From: Rhodanobacter humi
GTDB lineage: Bacteria > Pseudomonadota > Gammaproteobacteria > Xanthomonadales > Rhodanobacteraceae
NCBI RefSeq assembly: GCF_041107455.1
Contig: NZ_JBGBPY010000001.1
Location: forward strand, 1,054,001-1,118,000
Direction: 5' to 3'
Length of the DNA: 64,000 nucleotides
The notes beneath the pieces are model-generated. The model ran no database searches, had not been told where the DNA came from, and was given only the letters and a program-made list of their open reading frames with translations. Positions 9,673-18,687 of the stretch are shown here, in pieces (within the stretch, counting starts at the first letter, position 1; each line of letters begins with the position of its first letter). The translations under genes and the position numbers were made by a program.

Positions 9673-10222
9673 GTTCGTCGCCGGCCTGCTCGCCGCGGCG
9701 GCATTGGCGCTGCTGCCCACGTTGGCGCTGGCGAAGAAGTCCGACCGCCAGCAGCCGATGAACGTCGAGCACGCGGACTCGTTCGACGGCACCTACGCCC
9801 CCAACAGCACGGTCAAGCTGCGCGGCCGCGTGGTGATCACCCAGGGCACCATGAAGATCACCGGCGACCTGGCCACGGTGCATTTCGACGCCGACCAGAA
9901 CGTCGACCACGTGCAGGTCACCGGCGCGCCCGCGCACATCCAGGAACTGGACGACGCCGGCAACCTGATGACCGGGGACGCGGCGCAACTCGACTACGAC
10001 AACATCAAAGGCATCGCCGTGCTCACCGGCAACGCGGTGGTCAAGCAGCAGGGCCGCGGCGAGGCGCACGGCGACAAGCTCACCTACAACACCCAGACCA
10101 GCGAGATGACCGGCAGCAGCAGCGGCGACAACGCCGTGCACATGACCTTCCTGCCCAAGCCGAAGCCGGGCCAGCCGGCGTCGCCCGCTCCCGCCCACAG
10201 CGCACCGGCGGGCGGCAAGTAA
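9632..10222 (+). CDS. lptA: LPS export periplasmic bridge protein LptA
   Basis: 196 residues from the ATG at 9632 (a second ATG follows two codons later). A signal peptide spans about residues 1-34 (RSRR, hydrophobic core, ALA-K). The mature part has the OstA-like fold opening [14 protein letters not shown], then repeated beta strands. LptA oligomerises to carry LPS across the periplasm from LptC to LptD. A proline/alanine-rich tail (about residues 178-196) is the only unusual part. Coupled to lptC by overlap, and followed by lptB after two bases. Confidence 0.92.
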   Translation: MSMPRSRRASASRKFVAGLLAAAALALLPTLALAKKSDRQQPMNVEHADSFDGTYAPNSTVKLRGRVVITQGTMKITGDLATVHFDADQNVDHVQVTGAPAHIQELDDAGNLMTGDAAQLDYDNIKGIAVLTGNAVVKQQGRGEAHGDKLTYNTQTSEMTGSSSGDNAVHMTFLPKPKPGQPASPAPAHSAPAGGK

Positions 10223-10224
10223 GC

Positions 10225-10944
<720 letters not shown>

Positions 10945-10951
10945 CGCCGTT

Positions 10952-10987
10952 CCGGCGGGGACGTCGGGCTATGGCCGCCCCCGCCGG
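10952..10987. terminator. Inverted repeat between lptB and rpoN
   Basis: CCGGCGGGG at 10952-10960 pairs with CCCCGCCGG at 10979-10987. There is no T-run, so any termination would be weak; rpoN may still be partly cotranscribed with the lpt genes. Confidence 0.35.
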
Positions 10988-11028
10988 CTGCGGGTAGGAT
11001 TGGAACCCAGTCCTCCCCACAGGCCGGC

Positions 11029-12495
11029 ATGAAACCCGCACTGCAATTCCGCCTCCATCAACAGCTCACCCTGACGCCGCAACTGCAGTTGGCAATCCGC
11101 CTGCTGCAACTGTCGCAACTGGAGCTGGAGGCCGAGCTGCGGCAGCTTGCCGAAAGCAATCCGCTGCTGGAATTCGCCGACGAGAGCGAGGACGAGGTCG
11201 CCGCTGACGAGGCCGCGCCGGAAGCCGACTACGTGCAGGCGCCCGGCCCCGCCGAGGCCGCCGCCGATCGCGATGTCGACGGTGGCGACACCGCCGATTG
11301 GGCCGACGATGGCGGCGGCAGCGTCGAAACCCCGATCGACTTCTCCAACGGGAGCGGCGGCAGCGGCGCCACGCGCGGCGACGAGGATTTCGAGCCGCAG
11401 AACGTCACACCCGAGTCCCTGCAGCAACACCTGCTGTGGCAACTCAACCTCGCCGGCTTCAACCCGCGCCAGACCGCGATCGCCACCGTGCTGATCGATG
11501 CGCTGAACGCCGACGGCTACCTCGCCGACGGCATCGAGGCCGTGCGCGCGGCGCTGCCGGCGAACCTCGCCGCCGACCTCGACGAGATCGAGGCGGTGCG
11601 CCGCCGCCTGCAGGGCTTCGACCCGCTGGGCGTGGCCAGCCTGGACCTGCGCGACTGCCTGCGCAGCCAGCTGGAACAGTTCGACGCCGCCACCCCGCAG
11701 CGCGAGCTGGCGCTCGCCATCGTCGACGGCGAGCTGGAACTGCTCGCGCGCAACGACATCGGCAAGCTGGCGCGCAAGCTGCGCGCCAGCGAGGACGAGG
11801 TGGCCGCCGCCGCCGCGCTGATCCGCAGCCTCGACCCGCGCCCCGGCGCGGCGCTGGACACCACCCCGGTGGAATACGTGGCGCCGGACGTCTATGCCGT
11901 GAAGGACGGCGGCCGCTGGCAGGTACGCCTGAACCCGGACGCCCAGCCGCGGCTGGGCCTGAACCAGCACTACTGCAACCTGATCGCCCGCGCCCGCGGC
12001 GACGACGCCAGCTGGATGAAGGGCCAGTTGCAGGAAGCACGCTGGCTGCTGAAGAGCCTGGAATCGCGCGCCGAGACCCTGCTGAAGGTGGCCGGCGCGA
12101 TCGTGCGGCGGCAGAGCGCCTTCCTCGACTACGGCCCCGAGGCGATGCATCCGCTGGTGCTGCGCGAGGTGGCCGAGGAGGTGGGCATGCACGAATCCAC
12201 CATTTCGCGCGTCACCACGCGCAAGTACCTGCACACGCCGCGCGGCACCTTCGAGCTGAAGTATTTCTTCTCCAGCGGCGTGTCCACCGAGGACGGTGGC
12301 AGCGCCTCGGCCACCGCGATCCAGGCCATGCTGCGCAAGCTGATCGAGGCGGAAGACCCGCGCAAGCCGCTGTCCGACCAGGCGCTGGCCGAGGAGCTGA
12401 AGGGCAAGGGCATCCAGGTCGCCCGGCGCACCGTGGCGAAGTACCGGGAGGGGTTGCGCATCCCCAGTTCCAGCGAACGCCAGCGGATAGTCTGA
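11029..12495 (+). CDS. rpoN: RNA polymerase sigma-54 factor
   Basis: 488 residues, normal length. Region I (residues 1-50) is the glutamine/leucine-rich activator-interaction region beginning MKPALQFRLHQQLTLTPQLQ. An acidic region II follows at about 50-110. The core-binding and DNA-binding parts include the helix-turn-helix near VAEEVGMHESTISRVTTRKY and the RpoN box ARRTVAKYRE at residues 465-474. Directs core polymerase to -24/-12 promoters under the control of enhancer-binding ATPases. Followed by a 422-bp gap before hpf that is largely filled by a palindromic element. Confidence 0.97.
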   Translation: MKPALQFRLHQQLTLTPQLQLAIRLLQLSQLELEAELRQLAESNPLLEFADESEDEVAADEAAPEADYVQAPGPAEAAADRDVDGGDTADWADDGGGSVETPIDFSNGSGGSGATRGDEDFEPQNVTPESLQQHLLWQLNLAGFNPRQTAIATVLIDALNADGYLADGIEAVRAALPANLAADLDEIEAVRRRLQGFDPLGVASLDLRDCLRSQLEQFDAATPQRELALAIVDGELELLARNDIGKLARKLRASEDEVAAAAALIRSLDPRPGAALDTTPVEYVAPDVYAVKDGGRWQVRLNPDAQPRLGLNQHYCNLIARARGDDASWMKGQLQEARWLLKSLESRAETLLKVAGAIVRRQSAFLDYGPEAMHPLVLREVAEEVGMHESTISRVTTRKYLHTPRGTFELKYFFSSGVSTEDGGSASATAIQAMLRKLIEAEDPRKPLSDQALAEELKGKGIQVARRTVAKYREGLRIPSSSERQRIV

Positions 12496-12496
12496 A

Positions 12497-12783
12497 GGAT
12501 GCTCCGATCAATCCCAGTGCAGGCGTCATGATGCCCAGAAGGTTCGCAGATTGTCGTGCGTGGCGCCGCCCAGACTGGCTGTCTGGGCAAGACGCGCGCG
12601 GCGATATGCGGACCTTCTGGGCATCACCTCGTCATTTGAATTCAAGCAGTTGAGGCCGGTCTGTCTGCGCGCATCCCTTCGGCCCGCCGTCTTGACAGAC
12701 AGCCAGTCTGCCTTCGACGACGGTCCTGCGGGCTGCGCGCAGACAGACCGGTGACGCCTACACTGGGATTGATCGGAGCATCC
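12497..12783. repeat. 287-bp nested palindromic element between rpoN and hpf
   Basis: Starts two bases after the rpoN stop. Outer 32-bp inverted repeats at 12497-12528 and 12752-12783 differ at one base. Between them are two hairpin arms: 12529-12626, closed by a perfect 15-bp stem (12529-12543 with 12612-12626), and 12656-12751, closed by a perfect 18-bp stem (12656-12673 with 12734-12751). Each arm has the apex CAGAC-TGGCT-GTCTG, in opposite orientation. The centre (12636-12645) is the palindrome TTGAATTCAA. No reading frame of interest is inside. See findings. Confidence 0.85.
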
Positions 12784-12917
12784 AAAGGGAACTTGCCCAC
12801 CGGGAAAACGCTCCCATTACCTGTAGTGAAGGATGATCGACGACGCGTTCGGACCCCGTCCGCAACGTGTCCATCCCGCCGCCAAACGCGGCACTGCACC
12901 ACCAGAGGAGGCGTACC
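12784..12917. promoter_or_regulatory. Leader of hpf after the palindromic element
   Basis: 134 bp without a gene. Near its end AGAGGAGG forms a strong ribosome binding site for hpf. A promoter must lie here or within the palindrome if hpf is expressed apart from rpoN; I see no clear -35/-10 pair. Confidence 0.3.
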
Positions 12918-13241
12918 ATGCAATTCCAACTCAGCGGCCAGCAGATCGAAGTCACCCCGGCGCTGCGCGCCCATGTCGAATCCAGGCTGGACCGCCTCCA
13001 ACGCCTCGATGACAAGCTGATCAGCCTCGCCGTGGTGCTCTCCGTGGACAAGCTGCAGCACCGCGCGGACGCCACGCTCGGCGTCACCGGCGCCACCCTG
13101 CACGCGCAGGCCGCCGAGGCCGACATGTACGCCTCCATCGACATGCTGTTCGACAAGCTGGTCAACCAGCTGCGCCGCCATCGCGAGAAGATTGTCGACA
13201 AGCATCAGCGCGCCGTGCGCGACGAGCGCCAGTACGGCTGA
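12918..13241 (+). CDS. hpf: Ribosome hibernation promoting factor, short form
   Basis: 107 residues, the size of the short HPF of gammaproteobacteria. Binds the 30S decoding centre in stationary phase and promotes 100S dimers. The opening [20 protein letters not shown] matches the family, and the conserved [23 protein letters not shown] helix follows (about residues 74-96). No long-form C-terminal dimerisation domain. AGAGGAGG precedes the ATG. Located after rpoN as in many gammaproteobacteria; the ptsN gene normally found next is missing here. Confidence 0.95.
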   Translation: MQFQLSGQQIEVTPALRAHVESRLDRLQRLDDKLISLAVVLSVDKLQHRADATLGVTGATLHAQAAEADMYASIDMLFDKLVNQLRRHREKIVDKHQRAVRDERQYG

Positions 13242-13252
13242 TCCGTTCCCCG

Positions 13253-13280
13253 CAGGCCGCCCGTTGCCGGGCGGCCTGCC
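13253..13280. terminator. Perfect 12-bp stem-loop after hpf
   Basis: GCAGGCCGCCCG, loop TTGC, and the exact complement. It lies 12 bp after the hpf stop and 90 bp before hprK. No T-run follows, so it may be a rho-dependent or attenuating structure rather than a classic terminator. Confidence 0.55.
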
Positions 13281-13369
13281 CCGCCGAAACACGCACGCCG
13301 CCCAAGCTGGCACAATGGCCCTGCCCCGCCGCGAAGCCCACCGGCGGCGCGACGCAAAGGACCGAAGGC

Positions 13370-14320
13370 TTGGACCGGCTCACCGCACGACAACTCTACG
13401 ACGGCGTCAACGAACGCATGGGGCTGCGCTGGCTGGCTGGCATGCGCGGCGAATCGCGCGTGCTGGAACCGGGCGCCGCGCAGGCACGCCGGCCCTCGCT
13501 GACCGGCTACCTCAACGTCATCTACCCGAACAAGATTCAGATCGTCGGCACGGAGGAGCTGAACTTCCTCGACGGGCTGGATTCGCGCCAGCGCTGGGAG
13601 GTGATCCACAAGATCGCCGCCACCCGGCCGGTGGCGCTGATCGTCACCAAGGACCAGTCGGTGCCCTCCGACCTGCGCGAGGTGGCCGAGGAAACCGACA
13701 CCCCGCTGTGGGTCAGCACCAAGCGCGGCCACGAGCTGCTGACCTTCCTGCAATACCACCTCGCGCGCCAGCTGGCGGCGAAGACCACCCTGCACGGCGT
13801 GTTCCTGGAAGTGTTCTCGATCGGCGTGCTGATCACCGGCGAGCCCGGCTCCGGCAAGAGCGAGCTGGCGCTGGAACTGATCAGCCGCGGCCACCGCCTG
13901 GTCGCCGACGACGCCACCGAGTTCACCCTGATCGCGCCGGACGTGATCGACGGCAGTTGTCCCGAGCTGCTGCAGGACCTGCTGGAGGTGCGCGGTCTCG
14001 GCGTGCTCAACGTGCGCGAGATGTTCGGCCACATGTCGGTGAAGCCGTCCAAGTACCTGCGCCTGGTGATCCACCTGAAACCGTTGCGCGAGGGCGAGGA
14101 CATCGACGCGCTGACCCGCCTCACCGGCGACATCGGCCACCGCGAGGTGTTCGACGTCAAGGTGCCGATGATCACCATCCCGGTGGCGCCCGGCCGCAAC
14201 ATCGCCGTGCTGGTCGAGGCGGCGGTGCGCAGCCACGCGCTGAAGAGCAAGGGCATCGACCCCGCGCAGACCTTCATCGACCGCCAGGCGCACCAGCTGC
14301 GCCGACTGCCGCCTTGGTGA
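13370..14320 (+). CDS. hprK: HPr kinase/phosphorylase
   Basis: 316 residues from a TTG start at 13370; the family's N-terminus (LTARQLYDG) begins directly after it and no ATG precedes it in frame. Phosphorylates and dephosphorylates HPr on serine. N-terminal domain to about residue 130; Walker A GEPGSGKS at 157-164; the HPrK/P signature region [15 protein letters not shown] lies near 205-219. Its substrate HPr, 1.3 kb downstream, keeps the target serine. In proteobacteria this kinase is linked to regulation rather than carbon catabolite repression through CcpA. Confidence 0.95.
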   Translation: MDRLTARQLYDGVNERMGLRWLAGMRGESRVLEPGAAQARRPSLTGYLNVIYPNKIQIVGTEELNFLDGLDSRQRWEVIHKIAATRPVALIVTKDQSVPSDLREVAEETDTPLWVSTKRGHELLTFLQYHLARQLAAKTTLHGVFLEVFSIGVLITGEPGSGKSELALELISRGHRLVADDATEFTLIAPDVIDGSCPELLQDLLEVRGLGVLNVREMFGHMSVKPSKYLRLVIHLKPLREGEDIDALTRLTGDIGHREVFDVKVPMITIPVAPGRNIAVLVEAAVRSHALKSKGIDPAQTFIDRQAHQLRRLPPW

Positions 14321-14324
14321 TGCC

Positions 14325-15227
14325 ATGAACGAAGACCATTCGCCGCCGCCCAGCCCCTATACCGACCCGCACGAGACGCACCTGATCGTGCTCACCGGCA
14401 TGTCCGGCGGCGGCAAGACGGTGGCACTGCGCGCACTGGAGGACCTGGAGTTCTACTGCGTCGACAACCTGCCGCCGGCCCTGCTGCCGCAGCTGGTGGA
14501 CGCGGTGTGCCGCGGCGCCGGCCGGCGCCGGCGCATCGCGGTGGGCGTGGACGTGCGCAACCGCGGCGACGACTTCGAGCACCTGCCCGAGGTGCTCTCC
14601 GCACTGGCCGCCACCGGCGTGCAGCTGCACCTGATCTTCCTCGACTGCAGCAATGAAGTGCTGCTCAAGCGCTACTCGGAAACCCGCCGCCGCCACCCGC
14701 TGGCAACGCGCGGCATGTCGCTGGCTGACGCCATCGGCAAGGAGCGCCGCCTGCTGCGCCCGCTGATGGCGATCGCCGAGAAGGTGATCGACTCCAGCGA
14801 GCTCAACGTGCACCAGCTGCGCCGGCTGGTCGCCACCGGTTACGCGCAGGCGACCGAGGGCATGACCCTGATGTTCCAGTCTTTCGCGTTCAAACGCGGG
14901 CTGCCGCTGGATTCGGATTTCGTGTTCGACGCGCGCTGCCTGCCCAACCCGCACTGGCAACCGCGGCTGCGCCCGCTCTCCGGCAAGGACGCGCCGGTGC
15001 GCGAGTACCTGGACGGCGAGCCGCTGGTCGCCGAATACCTCGCCGACACCACGCGCTGGCTGGACACGTGGCTGCCGCGCTTCGAGCAGGACGACCGCAG
15101 CTACGTCACCATCGCGATCGGCTGCACCGGCGGCCGCCATCGCTCGGTGTACCTGGTCGAGCAGCTCGCCGCGCACTACCGCGAAACGCGCGAAGGCGTG
15201 CTCACCTTCCACCGCGAGCTGGACTGA
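14325..15227 (+). CDS. rapZ: RNase adapter protein RapZ
   Basis: 300 residues. In E. coli RapZ delivers the sRNA GlmZ to RNase E and so controls glucosamine 6-phosphate synthase, linking amino-sugar supply to envelope synthesis. Walker A GMSGGGKT at residues 25-32, Walker B-like LIFLDCSNEVLLKRYSETRRRHPL, and the C-terminal RNA-binding domain with the highly conserved AIGCTGGRHRSVYLVEQL. Starts four bases after the hprK stop. The N-terminal 17 residues are a variable extension. Whether GlmZ exists in this organism cannot be seen from this window. Confidence 0.94.
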   Translation: MNEDHSPPPSPYTDPHETHLIVLTGMSGGGKTVALRALEDLEFYCVDNLPPALLPQLVDAVCRGAGRRRRIAVGVDVRNRGDDFEHLPEVLSALAATGVQLHLIFLDCSNEVLLKRYSETRRRHPLATRGMSLADAIGKERRLLRPLMAIAEKVIDSSELNVHQLRRLVATGYAQATEGMTLMFQSFAFKRGLPLDSDFVFDARCLPNPHWQPRLRPLSGKDAPVREYLDGEPLVAEYLADTTRWLDTWLPRFEQDDRSYVTIAIGCTGGRHRSVYLVEQLAAHYRETREGVLTFHRELD

Positions 15228-15270
15228 TCGGCATGTCGACACAACGAACAGAACAGGCAGGTGCACAGCC

Positions 15271-15663
15271 ATGAGCGTGGGCGTGATGCTGATGACCCAC
15301 GAGGCGGTCGGCCAGGCGCTGATCTCCGCCGCCCACCACGTGATGCCGAAGCTGCCGCTGCAGGTGGAAGCGGTGGAAGTGCCGCCACAGGCCGACCCCG
15401 ACGTGATGCGCACGCTCACCGCCCGCCACGCGCGCGCGCTCGACCAGGGCGAGGGCGTGTTGGTGCTGGCCGATCTCTACGGCGCCACGCCATGCAACAT
15501 CGGACTGTCGCTCGGCTCGCTGGGCGTGCGCCTGCGCTGCGTCTCCGGGCTCAACCTGCCGATGCTGCTGCGCGTGCTCAACTACGCGGAAAAACCACTG
15601 GACGAACTGGCCGAGATCGCGGCAAGCGGCGGCCGCGGGGGGATCTTCATTGACCATGCTTGA
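15271..15663 (+). CDS. PTS EIIA component, mannose type
   Basis: 130 residues. EIIA(Man)-like domain; phosphate is accepted on His10 in VMLMTHEAVG. The family segment VLVLADLYGATPCNIG is present near residues 62-78. No EIIB, IIC or IID gene lies nearby, so this is probably a regulatory phosphorelay component that receives phosphate from HPr rather than a sugar importer. Its stop overlaps the HPr start by eight bases. Confidence 0.9.
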   Translation: MSVGVMLMTHEAVGQALISAAHHVMPKLPLQVEAVEVPPQADPDVMRTLTARHARALDQGEGVLVLADLYGATPCNIGLSLGSLGVRLRCVSGLNLPMLLRVLNYAEKPLDELAEIAASGGRGGIFIDHA

Positions 15664-15925
15664 AAGAGAAATCGTGGTGTCCAACAAGCTGGGCCTGCAC
15701 GCCCGCGCCTCGGCCAAACTGGTGCAGCTGGTGCAGGGCTTCAAGTCCACCGTACTGCTGGTCAGCAAGGGGCGCGAGGTGAACGCGCAGAGCATCATGG
15801 GCGTGATGATGCTCGCCGCCGGCATCGGCACGCCGCTGACCGTCCGCGCCGACGGCCCGGACGAACAGGCCGCGCTCGACGCGGTGGTGGCGCTGTTCGA
15901 GCGCAAGTTCGACGAGGGAGCGTAA
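15656..15925 (+). CDS. ptsH: Phosphocarrier protein HPr
   Basis: 89 residues from the ATG at 15656 (a TTG two codons earlier is also in frame). Carries phosphate from EI to EIIA on His15 in KLGLHARAS. The regulatory Ser46 in NAQSIMGVMML is intact, matching the presence of hprK in the same gene run. Overlaps the EIIA gene, and EI follows after five bases. Confidence 0.96.
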   Translation: MLEREIVVSNKLGLHARASAKLVQLVQGFKSTVLLVSKGREVNAQSIMGVMMLAAGIGTPLTVRADGPDEQAALDAVVALFERKFDEGA

Positions 15926-15930
15926 CCACG

Positions 15931-17661
15931 ATGAGGCACGTCTTGCCCGGCACCCTCGCCTCGCGCGGCATGGCGCTGGGCCGTGCGCGGCTGGTGCAGC
16001 CCAGCCGCTACGCGGTGGACACCCGGCCACTGGCCGAGGATGAGATCGGGCCCGAGCTGGAACACCTGCACCGCGCGCTGGACACCGCACGGCAGGAACT
16101 GCGCGAGCTGCGCGGCAAGCTGCACGGCGCGCTGGCACGCGAGGTCAACGAGTTCATCGACGCGCACAGCCTGCTGCTGGATGACGCCGAACTGCTGCGC
16201 GGCCTCGACGACCTGGTGAAGATCGGCCACTACCGCGCCGGCGCCGCGCTGAAGAAGCAGCGTGATCGCCTCGCCGCGGTGTTCGAGGCGATGGACGATC
16301 CCTACCTGCGCAGCCGCAAGGAGGACATCGACCAGGTGATCGCCCGGGTGGTCTCCGCGCTGCAGCGCCACACCACGCCGGAGGAGCGCAAGCTGGCCGC
16401 GCGCGTGGGCGAGATCCTCGTCGCCGACACCATCGCGCCGGCCGACATGGCCCAGCTCGCCGGCAACGGCCTGCTCGGCGTGGTCACCAGTTCCGGCAGC
16501 GCGTATTCGCACAGCGCGATCCTCGCGCGCAGTCTCGGCCTGCCGATGCTGGTGGGCGCGCGCGACGCGCTGGCGTTGCTGCACGACGACGACCTGATCC
16601 TGCTCGACGCCGAGCGCGGCGAAGCGATCGTGCACCCCACCGCGCAGGACCTCGCCCGCTACCGCGCCTGGCAGCGCGAGGTCGCCGCCGAAGGGCGCCG
16701 CCTCGCCACCCTGGCGAACGCACCCACGCGCACCCGCGACGGCATCGAGATCCGCCTGCTGGCGAACGCGGAAACTCCCGCCGACGTGGCACTGGCACGC
16801 ACCCGCGGCGCCGACGGCGTGGGCCTGTACCGCACCGAGTTCCTGTTCCTGCGCCACAAGGGGCTGCCGTCGGAAGACGAGCAGTTCATCGCCTACCGCG
16901 ACCTGGTGCTGGGCATGGGCGGCTTGCCGGTCACGATCCGCACGCTCGACCTCGGCGCCGACAAGGCCGACGCGGCGGGCCTGGTGCTGCGCGGCGAGGA
17001 CAACCCCGCGCTGGGCGTGCGCGGCGTGCGGCTGTCGCTGCGTTATCCGGCGGTGTTCACCACGCAGATCCGCGCGATCCTGCGCGCCGCCTGCTACGGC
17101 CCGATGCGCGTGCTGGTGCCGATGGTGACCCAGCCGGACGAACTCATCGCGGTACGCACGCTGTTCAAGCTGGCGCGCCAGGACCTGAAGCGCGAGAGCA
17201 TCGACCTACCCGAGAAGCTGCCGCTGGGCGCGATGATCGAGGTGCCCGCCGCCGCGATCAACGTGCGCGCCCTGCTCGAACATGCCGACTTCCTCGCCAT
17301 CGGCACCAACGACCTCGCCCAGTACGTGCTCGCCGCCGATCGCGGCAACGACGCGCTGGACAACATCTACACCCCGCTGCAGCCGGCCATGCTGCGCCTG
17401 CTCTCGCACGTGATCAGCTCCGGCCGGCGCGCGAAGAAGCCGGTGAGCCTGTGTGGCGAGATCGGCGGCGACGTGAACTTCACCGCGATGCTGCTCGCGC
17501 TCGGCCTCAACGAATTCAGCATGCACCCCAGCCAGCTGCTGCAGGTGCGCGACCGCCTCGCTACGCTCGACCATGCCGCGCTGCGCGGCCACGCCACCCG
17601 CCTGTTGCGCGCCACCACCCACGAGCAGGTCGCCGAGCTGCTGGCGCAGTTGGCGCAGTGA
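15931..17661 (+). CDS. ptsI: PTS enzyme I (phosphoenolpyruvate-protein phosphotransferase)
   Basis: 576 residues, classic EI length without the GAF domain of PtsP. Takes phosphate from PEP on His194 (SGSAYSHSAILAR) and passes it to HPr. The N-terminal helical HPr-binding domain covers about 30-145; the PEP-binding TIM barrel covers about 255-540 with GLYRTEFLFL, VPMVTQPDE and the active-site Cys508 in VSLCGEIGGD. It ends the EIIA-HPr-EI run. A 13-bp hairpin follows within 12 bp. Confidence 0.96.
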   Translation: MRHVLPGTLASRGMALGRARLVQPSRYAVDTRPLAEDEIGPELEHLHRALDTARQELRELRGKLHGALAREVNEFIDAHSLLLDDAELLRGLDDLVKIGHYRAGAALKKQRDRLAAVFEAMDDPYLRSRKEDIDQVIARVVSALQRHTTPEERKLAARVGEILVADTIAPADMAQLAGNGLLGVVTSSGSAYSHSAILARSLGLPMLVGARDALALLHDDDLILLDAERGEAIVHPTAQDLARYRAWQREVAAEGRRLATLANAPTRTRDGIEIRLLANAETPADVALARTRGADGVGLYRTEFLFLRHKGLPSEDEQFIAYRDLVLGMGGLPVTIRTLDLGADKADAAGLVLRGEDNPALGVRGVRLSLRYPAVFTTQIRAILRAACYGPMRVLVPMVTQPDELIAVRTLFKLARQDLKRESIDLPEKLPLGAMIEVPAAAINVRALLEHADFLAIGTNDLAQYVLAADRGNDALDNIYTPLQPAMLRLLSHVISSGRRAKKPVSLCGEIGGDVNFTAMLLALGLNEFSMHPSQLLQVRDRLATLDHAALRGHATRLLRATTHEQVAELLAQLAQ

Positions 17662-17672
17662 TTCCGCCTTGC

Positions 17673-17700
17673 GCCCCTCTCCCGCTTGCGGGAGAGGGGC
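17673..17700. terminator. Hairpin after ptsI (CCCCTCTCCC repeat family)
   Basis: A 13-bp stem, GCCCCTCTCCCGC with its complement, loop TT. It probably ends the pts transcript and also serves the convergent LysR gene. It belongs to the dispersed CCCTCTCCC family also seen at 24010-24141, 46603-46795 and 56062-56100. Confidence 0.65.
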
Positions 17701-17721
17701 TGGGGGAGAGGGCGCGAAGCT

Positions 17722-18612
17722 TCAGCGACTGAGGCCCGCCTGCGCGATGAACGCATCCAGCAGCGCGCCGCGGTACTTCTGGCGATGCACCAGCATCGAG
17801 AGTTTGCGGCGCAGGTCGAGGAACGGCGTCTTCAGCGCCTTCAGCCGGCCGGTGGCGAGCGCGTCGGTGACCGCCACCTGCGGCAGGCAGGCGATGCCGA
17901 GGCCGGCGATCACCGCCTGCTTGATCGCCTCGATCTGGTCCAGCTCCAGCACGGTCTCGCCGGGCGGCAGCTGCGACAGCACGCGCTCGCTGGTGGCGCG
18001 GGTGGCCGAGCCCGGTTCGCGCATCACCCAGCGCGCGCCGGCGAAATCGGCGGGCTTCAGCGTGCGCTTGTGCGCCAGCGGATGATCCGGCGGCGCGCAC
18101 ACCACCAGCAGGTCGTCGCGCCACGGCCGCACCTCCAGCTGCGGGTGCGTCACCGGCCCCTCCACGCAGCCGAGGTCCAGGCTGTGCTCCAGCATCGCCG
18201 CGGCGATCGCGTCGGTGTTTGCCACACGCAACCGGATCGCCACCTGCGGATGCGCGCGCACGAACGCACCCAGCAGCTCGCCCACGCGGTAATTGCCCAC
18301 CGTGTTGCTGGCACCGATGCGCAACTCGCCGGAGAGCGCATCACCGTCCTCGCGGCCGCGGCGACCGAACTCGGCGTGGCGCTCCAGCAGTTCCTGCGCC
18401 AGCGGCAGCAGCTCGCGGCCGCGCGGGTTGAGCCGCAGCCGGCCGCGCTCGCGCGCGAACAGCGGCGCGTCAAGCTGCCGCTCCAGCTCGGCCAGCGCCA
18501 TGCTGGCGGCCGGCTGGGTCATGTACAAGCGCTCGGCCGCGGCGCGCACGCTGCCCAGCAGCGCGATCTGCACGAACACCTCGAGCTGGCGCGGGCTGAT
18601 GTTGTTCATCAT
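17722..18612 (-). CDS. LysR family transcriptional regulator (YeiE/CysB-like)
   Basis: 296 residues. N-terminal winged helix at about residues 5-65 (helix-turn-helix GSVRAAAERLYMTQPAASMA), then a LysR substrate-binding domain from about 92 to 290. It is divergent from a YeiH-type membrane protein, the arrangement of yeiE-yeiH in enterobacteria, so it likely controls that gene in response to a small ligand, possibly sulfite or another sulfur compound. A second ATG one codon in is an equally good start. A TTCG-N8-CGAA interrupted palindrome overlaps its start. Confidence 0.88.
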   Translation of the reverse strand: MMNNISPRQLEVFVQIALLGSVRAAAERLYMTQPAASMALAELERQLDAPLFARERGRLRLNPRGRELLPLAQELLERHAEFGRRGREDGDALSGELRIGASNTVGNYRVGELLGAFVRAHPQVAIRLRVANTDAIAAAMLEHSLDLGCVEGPVTHPQLEVRPWRDDLLVVCAPPDHPLAHKRTLKPADFAGARWVMREPGSATRATSERVLSQLPPGETVLELDQIEAIKQAVIAGLGIACLPQVAVTDALATGRLKALKTPFLDLRRKLSMLVHRQKYRGALLDAFIAQAGLSR

Positions 18613-18627
18613 TCGATCTTATACGAA
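18612..18627. promoter_or_regulatory. Candidate LysR operator in the yeiE-like/yeiH-like intergenic region
   Basis: TTCG-N8-CGAA with an AT-rich centre, in the short (75-bp) divergent region. The position fits autoregulation by a LysR protein, but the T-N11-A core is not exact; this is a guess from symmetry. Confidence 0.3.
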
Positions 18628-18687
18628 CGATCAGATTTTCCAAGTTTTGCTGATTGATGGCGACGAGGACAATGACGCATCCCCACC

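Noticed and set aside
13308-13330. A sigma-54 type promoter before hprK (TGGCAC near 13312)
   Set aside because: The GG and GC doublets are separated by 12 rather than 10 bases and the -12 element is poor.
15271-17661. A sugar-specific PTS operon
   Set aside because: No EIIB, EIIC or EIID gene is present; EIIA, HPr and EI with hprK point to a regulatory phosphorelay.
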